Assembly: GCA_020854105.1 (NCBI GenBank)
Contig: JADZGB010000009.1
Span: 124,001-188,000, forward strand
From: Burkholderiales bacterium
Lineage (GTDB): Bacteria; Pseudomonadota; Gammaproteobacteria; Burkholderiales; SHXO01
Direction: 5' to 3'
DNA: 64,000 nucleotides
Part shown: piece by piece, positions 60,376 through 64,000 of the stretch
Layout: each line of letters opens with the position of its first letter
How positions within the stretch are numbered: position 1 is the first letter of the stretch
Notes under the pieces: generated by a model
Database searches by the model: none
Seen by the model: the letters and a program-made list of their open reading frames with translations, nothing else
What the model was told of the DNA's origin: nothing
Program-made: the position numbers and the translations under genes

Positions 60376-61134
60376 ATGCGGACTCGCGACCGAGTCAATC
60401 TCATGCAGGTGGATCGCTGGGGCTACGTTGCCGCCGGCATGGCGCTGCTCGCCTGGGGGCTGCGCCGGCGTGGCGTGCTGGGTGGGGGCGCCGGCGGCGT
60501 GGCGGCCTGGTTGATGTACCAGGCCTACACCGGCAACAATCCCATGTTCGAACCGCTCGACATCCGCGTCAATCGCCACCCGAGCGAGGTCGATGTGAAG
60601 GAGACGATCGTCATCGACGATGCCCTCACGATCGGCAAGCCGCGCGAGGAGGTGTACCGCTTCTGGCGCGACCTGGAGAATCTGCCGCGCTTCGCGCCGT
60701 GGATCCGCCAGGTGCAGGTGCTGGACGAGCGGCGCTCGCACTGGGAAGTCGAGGGACCGCATGGCGGCAGCGTGCAGTGGGAATCGGAGATCACCCACGA
60801 CACGCCCAACGAGGAGATCGCGTGGCGCACGACGGCCAACCGCAGCATCACGAACTTCGGCAGCGTGTCCCTCCGCGACGCGCCCGCGGGCCGCGGCACC
60901 ATCGTGCGCGTGCACCTCGAGTACGTATCGCCGGCGGGCTCGTTCGGCGCAGCCGTGGCCCGACTGATCGGACGCGCGCCGCAGAGCATGGTGGAACAGT
61001 CGCTGCGTAGCCTGAAGCAGCTGCTCGAGGCCGGCGAAGTGGCCACCGTGCAGGGACAGACCTCGGGCCGCGCGCCCGCGCACAGCACGCAGGGAGGCCG
61101 CGATGCAGGCGACGAGCTGGCCGGGGCGCAGTAG
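60376..61134 (+). CDS. SRPBCC-family (polyketide cyclase/START-like) membrane-anchored protein
   Basis: 252 aa. One or two hydrophobic segments at residues ~15-55 (GYVAAGMALLAWGLRRRG, AGGVAAWLMYQAYTG) match the DUF2892-like N-terminus often fused to this domain. The SRPBCC fold follows: VDVKETIVIDDALTIGKPREEVYRFWRDLENLPRF, then SITNFGSVSLRDAP and a C-terminal helix (MVEQSLRSLKQLLEAG). Hydrophobic ligand binding is known for the fold, not for this group. The start at 60376 follows GATGGAGAA. Confidence 0.88.
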   Translation: MRTRDRVNLMQVDRWGYVAAGMALLAWGLRRRGVLGGGAGGVAAWLMYQAYTGNNPMFEPLDIRVNRHPSEVDVKETIVIDDALTIGKPREEVYRFWRDLENLPRFAPWIRQVQVLDERRSHWEVEGPHGGSVQWESEITHDTPNEEIAWRTTANRSITNFGSVSLRDAPAGRGTIVRVHLEYVSPAGSFGAAVARLIGRAPQSMVEQSLRSLKQLLEAGEVATVQGQTSGRAPAHSTQGGRDAGDELAGAQ

Positions 61135-61200
61135 TCCCGGCGCAACAGACCAGGGCAGTTCTGCCACTGCACTGCTGCCCCGCGGGCTGACGAACTGCCT

Positions 61201-62448
61201 CTATCGCAGCAGCGGCAACTCGTCCAGCCGCCGCTCGATCTCCGCGATCATCTCGCGATAGGCCGGCGCGCCGACGCCGCCGTAACGCTCCAGGAACTGC
61301 GCCTCGCTCATGCCCCCCGGCAGATCGGCCACCACAGGCAGGATCTGCGTTTCCGTCAGGCCCGGCTCGAGTCGCGCCTGCAATGCCGCGGCCCGCCGCG
61401 TCGCGATCTCCCCGAAGCGCGTGCCGGCGCGATCGGCAGCCAGATCGTCGAAGGAAAAGCCGCTGCCGCTGCGGGCGTCCTCGACCTCCTTGTACAGGCC
61501 GATCGCGTCGGCGAGCGCGGTGTCGGCGTGGGCGGCGATCGCCGCCGAAACCATGAAGTGCTTGGCGAGATCCGACCGGCCCGCGAGCGTTATGCGCTGC
61601 CAGGCGGGCCGCGGCCACGCTGCGGCCTGAGGCACCACGCGGCCGAGACGTTCGCCCAGTACGTGGAAGGTCAGCACCAGCAGCGCCGCCCGGTTCTCGG
61701 CCACGGGATCCTGTTCGGTGCTGCGCGCGTGCGCCAGGCGCAACATCGGATGCAGCAGCACGGACAGCGACACCGGCCCGCGCCCGAACGCGCGCGCTTC
61801 CTGCACGAGCAGGGCCTGATAGGGGCGCAGACGCTCGATGTCTCCGTCGCCCACCATCGAGGCGCCGAGCTGCCGGGGCAGCGCCTTGTCCCAGGTGTAG
61901 ATGACCAGCATCGCGCGCGGCCAGAACCGCACCGAACGCACCGCATCCACCGGCAGCGGACGCCGCGGGTCGGTGCGCAGCCGCTCGAGCGCGCGCTCCA
62001 GCATCCAGTTCGATATCCCGTCCGGCACGCGCACGCGGCCGATGCGCAGCGATTCGAGACGCGGCAGATCCGGCGTCTGCGTCAGCCGGCCCGTGACGTT
62101 GACATGGCCGCGCGAGGGAATTGGCGACACTGGCGCGCTGACCAGGAAGCGCGCGCCGCCGTCCTCGAGCTGGACGTGGGCGCTGCCCCTGGCGTACAGG
62201 CCGACGAGGTAGTTGGCCGCGGTATCCACGTCCTCGGCGCGCAGGCGCACGCTCTGCAGCGAACCCGCCCGCATATGGCGCAGTGACTGACCCTTGATGA
62301 TCCGCTTGGCGCGCTCGATGTGCGCCGGGGTGAGCACCACCACGCGTTCGACATGCGGCCGGGCGTCGGTCGCCAGGTACAGCAGCGCGCCGACGGCGAG
62401 TGCGACGGCGCCCAGCGCGAGCGCAGCCGCCTTGAACAACATCCTCAT
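61201..62448 (-). CDS. conserved membrane-anchored protein of unknown function
   Basis: I do not recognise a characterised family. 415 aa: an N-terminal helix (FKAAALALGAVALAVGALLYLA) acts as anchor or uncleaved signal, then a soluble domain with beta-rich middle (HVNVTGRLTQTPDLPRLESL) and a helical second half (AKHFMVSAAIAAHADTALADAIGLYKEVEDA). The second half, with HFMVSAA and SGFSFDDLAADRAG, resembles a lytic-enzyme-like or protease-like conserved block seen in proteobacterial hypothetical proteins. Probably periplasmic. It converges with the SRPBCC gene. Confidence 0.75.
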   Translation of the reverse strand: MRMLFKAAALALGAVALAVGALLYLATDARPHVERVVVLTPAHIERAKRIIKGQSLRHMRAGSLQSVRLRAEDVDTAANYLVGLYARGSAHVQLEDGGARFLVSAPVSPIPSRGHVNVTGRLTQTPDLPRLESLRIGRVRVPDGISNWMLERALERLRTDPRRPLPVDAVRSVRFWPRAMLVIYTWDKALPRQLGASMVGDGDIERLRPYQALLVQEARAFGRGPVSLSVLLHPMLRLAHARSTEQDPVAENRAALLVLTFHVLGERLGRVVPQAAAWPRPAWQRITLAGRSDLAKHFMVSAAIAAHADTALADAIGLYKEVEDARSGSGFSFDDLAADRAGTRFGEIATRRAAALQARLEPGLTETQILPVVADLPGGMSEAQFLERYGGVGAPAYREMIAEIERRLDELPLLR

Positions 62449-62616
62449 TCAGTGACTTTCAGGGGGAGCCGACGACGGACGATCCTCGATGGCGTCGGAC
62501 ATTAACCCAGAAGCATCACGGCTGCCACCGGAATCGGCGTGAGCAGGCAGACGAAGGCAGCACGCAGATCGGCGTGAGCAGCAGGAACGGCGCGCGCAGC
62601 GTACACACGCGTACGC

Positions 62617-63600
62617 TCACTGCCTCAGCCAGGCGCCTGCGCGTTCCAGCTGCTGCCTTGCCTGGGCCACCATCGACTCGACGATGCTGCCCGCGCTGGG
62701 ACGGTCGTGGATCAGCCCGATGGCTTCGCCCGCGATCGTGGCCACGATGTCCAGGTCGTGGCTGGCCCGTGCGCGCGCATACGCCTCGCGCATGCTGCCG
62801 AATGCGGCGCGCGCTTCCGCTTCGCGCCCGGCCCATGCCTCGGTGAGGCCGTTACGCACGACACGGAACGAGAATTCCTCCGGCCATTCCACCCCGCGCA
62901 GTGCGTCCAGCGACTTGATGCGCACCGTATCGTCGCCGCCGGCTGCGATCGCGCGCGCGACCATCGGTTCGGGCGTGAGTGCCTCCTGCGAGGCCCAGAA
63001 GCGCGTGCCCACCACCACGCCGTCGGCACCCAGCATCAGCGCCGCGGCCAGGCCGCGCCCGTCGGCGATGCCGCCGGCAGCGAGCAGAAGCGTCTGCGGG
63101 GACCGCTTCGCGAGGTGATCCGCCACCTCGGGAACGAAGGGCAGCGTGGCCCGGCTGGCGCCGTGGCCGCCGGCTTCGGCGCCCTGCGCGACGATGACCG
63201 AGGCGCCCAGATCGAGCGCTTCATCGACATGGCGCATGCACTGCACCTGGCAGATCAGCCGCGCGCCGGCCGCCGCGATGCGTGCGGCAAACGGCCGGGC
63301 ATCGCCGAAGGAGAGGAACACGCACGCTGGCCGGTGCACGAGCAGCTCGTCGAGCCGGCCGGGATCGCGCGCCAGCGCCCAGGTGATGAAGCCGATGCCG
63401 AAGGTGTGGCCGCGCACCAGGGCGAGTTCCTCGTTCAGGTCGGGCTCGGACGCGGTCCGGCCGGCGTAGCCCGCGCCCACCAGCCCCAGTCCGCCCGCGG
63501 CGGACACTGCAGCCGCCAGACGGCCGCCGGAGATCAGCCCCATGGGGGCGGAGACGATGGGATGGCGGATACCGAATGCCTGTGTCAGTCGTGTCTGCAT
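62617..63600 (-). CDS. nitronate monooxygenase-like FMN enzyme
   Basis: 327-aa TIM-barrel flavoprotein of the 2-nitropropane dioxygenase family. IRHPIVSAPMGLISGG at the N-terminus, the FMN-binding VAQGAEAGGHGA loop, LLAAGGIADGRGLAAALMLGADGVVVGTRF (phosphate site) and a C-terminal helical cap. Class I enzymes oxidise propionate 3-nitronate or alkyl nitronates; several paralogues have other roles. The next gene upstream on the same strand, ridA-like, ends 30 bp away, so they are probably co-transcribed. Confidence 0.93.
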   Translation of the reverse strand: MQTRLTQAFGIRHPIVSAPMGLISGGRLAAAVSAAGGLGLVGAGYAGRTASEPDLNEELALVRGHTFGIGFITWALARDPGRLDELLVHRPACVFLSFGDARPFAARIAAAGARLICQVQCMRHVDEALDLGASVIVAQGAEAGGHGASRATLPFVPEVADHLAKRSPQTLLLAAGGIADGRGLAAALMLGADGVVVGTRFWASQEALTPEPMVARAIAAGGDDTVRIKSLDALRGVEWPEEFSFRVVRNGLTEAWAGREAEARAAFGSMREAYARARASHDLDIVATIAGEAIGLIHDRPSAGSIVESMVAQARQQLERAGAWLRQ

Positions 63601-63630
63601 GAGACGCCTGCTTGATTCTGCATGGGAAGC

Positions 63631-64000
63631 CTACTTGGCGGCGATGACTTCGATCTCGACGAGCATGTCCGGCCACACCAGCCCCGGCACGAAAGCCAGC
63701 ATCGATGCCGGCCGGTGCTCCCCCAGGTGCCGCGTGCGTATGTCCCGGTAGGCGGCGAGGTCCTCGCGCCGGGTCAGCCACTGCGTGAGCTTGACGATGT
63801 GTTCCACGCCCATGCCTGCTTCGGCGAGGATGGCCTCGATGTTGCGCCACGCCTGTTCCGCCTGCCCGGCGAAATCGGCAGGCAGTCTGCCGGTATCCGG
63901 ATCGACGCCCGGCGTGCCGGAAGTGTGCAGAACCCGCGTACTGGCGGCGACATCCACCGCGTCGCTGTAGCTGCCGATGCGCGCGGCGATGCCTGCGTTG
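63631..64000 (-). CDS. RidA/YjgF-family protein, 5' partial
   Basis: C-terminal ~122 residues; the frame remains open through the window edge (…NAGIAARIGSYSDAVDV), so an apparent GTG at 63957 is internal. Family features: LHTSGTPGVDPDTG (strand with substrate Ser/Gly), QAEQAWRNIEAILAEAG helix, VKLTQWLT, and the C-terminal AFVPGLVWPDMLVEIEVIA, where RidA enzymes have R-x-A-V...P.x.xVEiE. The catalytic Arg of true RidA (in R-x-x-V) appears as 'RPASMLAFV', so imine/enamine deaminase activity is plausible but the subgroup is uncertain. Confidence 0.88.
   Translation of the reverse strand, partial: NAGIAARIGSYSDAVDVAASTRVLHTSGTPGVDPDTGRLPADFAGQAEQAWRNIEAILAEAGMGVEHIVKLTQWLTRREDLAAYRDIRTRHLGEHRPASMLAFVPGLVWPDMLVEIEVIAAK

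Overview
The window reads as chromosomal DNA of a GC-rich (roughly 65-68 % G+C) betaproteobacterium, most likely Burkholderiales or a relative. The evidence is an orphan Bug/TctC solute-binding protein, two RND efflux loci, LysR regulators, a bacteriohemerythrin, a long PPK2, and a dispersed palindromic repeat of the 'CGTCATCCCGGCGAAAGC' type. No rRNA, tRNA, CRISPR array, transposase or prophage gene was recognised. Both ends are cut inside genes: an FAD oxidoreductase on the left and a RidA-family gene on the right.

Layout. 0-6 kb: partial FAD oxidoreductase, small secreted protein, Bug protein, NMT1-like binding protein, cytochrome b561 and cysteine synthase (minus). 5.9-11.5 kb: a tripartite RND operon of the CusCBA/CzcCBA type. 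11.6-15.4 kb: aldolase-II protein, Sel1 protein, ZIP transporter, thioredoxin and a LysR gene. 15.6-19.9 kb: an HAE1-type RND pump divergent from that LysR gene. 20.2-23.4 kb: cardiolipin synthase, pirin and glutathionyl-hydroquinone reductase. 23.6-29.0 kb: a large STAND ATPase/BTAD regulator between two secreted beta-barrel-like proteins, whose upstream regions share the motif GTAA-N7-CGCGCTAGC, together with an ABC ATPase.

29.2-30.4 kb: PPK2 with an Anr/FNR-like box. 30.7-39.7 kb: a Type I restriction-modification locus, hsdM-hsdS-AAA ATPase-hsdR-YgjP-like metallopeptidase, whose ATPase has its own AT-rich promoter/operator region. 39.8-44.2 kb: alpha/beta hydrolase, FtsX-type permease and CrtC-like protein, translationally coupled; the ABC ATPase at 27.7 kb is their probable missing partner, so ppk2 and the RM locus may be an insertion.

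44.3-50.6 kb: outer-membrane-like protein, DUF1499 protein, Rieske oxygenase, tex (with a repeat-derived tail) and hemerythrin. 50.6-55.2 kb: LysR gene divergent from DoxX and DODA dioxygenase, lrgAB, esterase and arsC. 55.4-64 kb: pepN, SDR, an alpha/beta hydrolase with a 3' frameshift, SRPBCC protein, a conserved protein of unknown function, nitronate monooxygenase and ridA.

Most interesting points: (1) the five-gene Type I RM locus with a separately promoted ATPase and a metalloprotease; (2) the shared promoter motif suggesting a STAND-BTAD regulon of secreted proteins; (3) a dispersed repeat that has entered coding sequence and become six in-frame peptide repeats in the Tex tail, and that also supplies the cysK stop codon.
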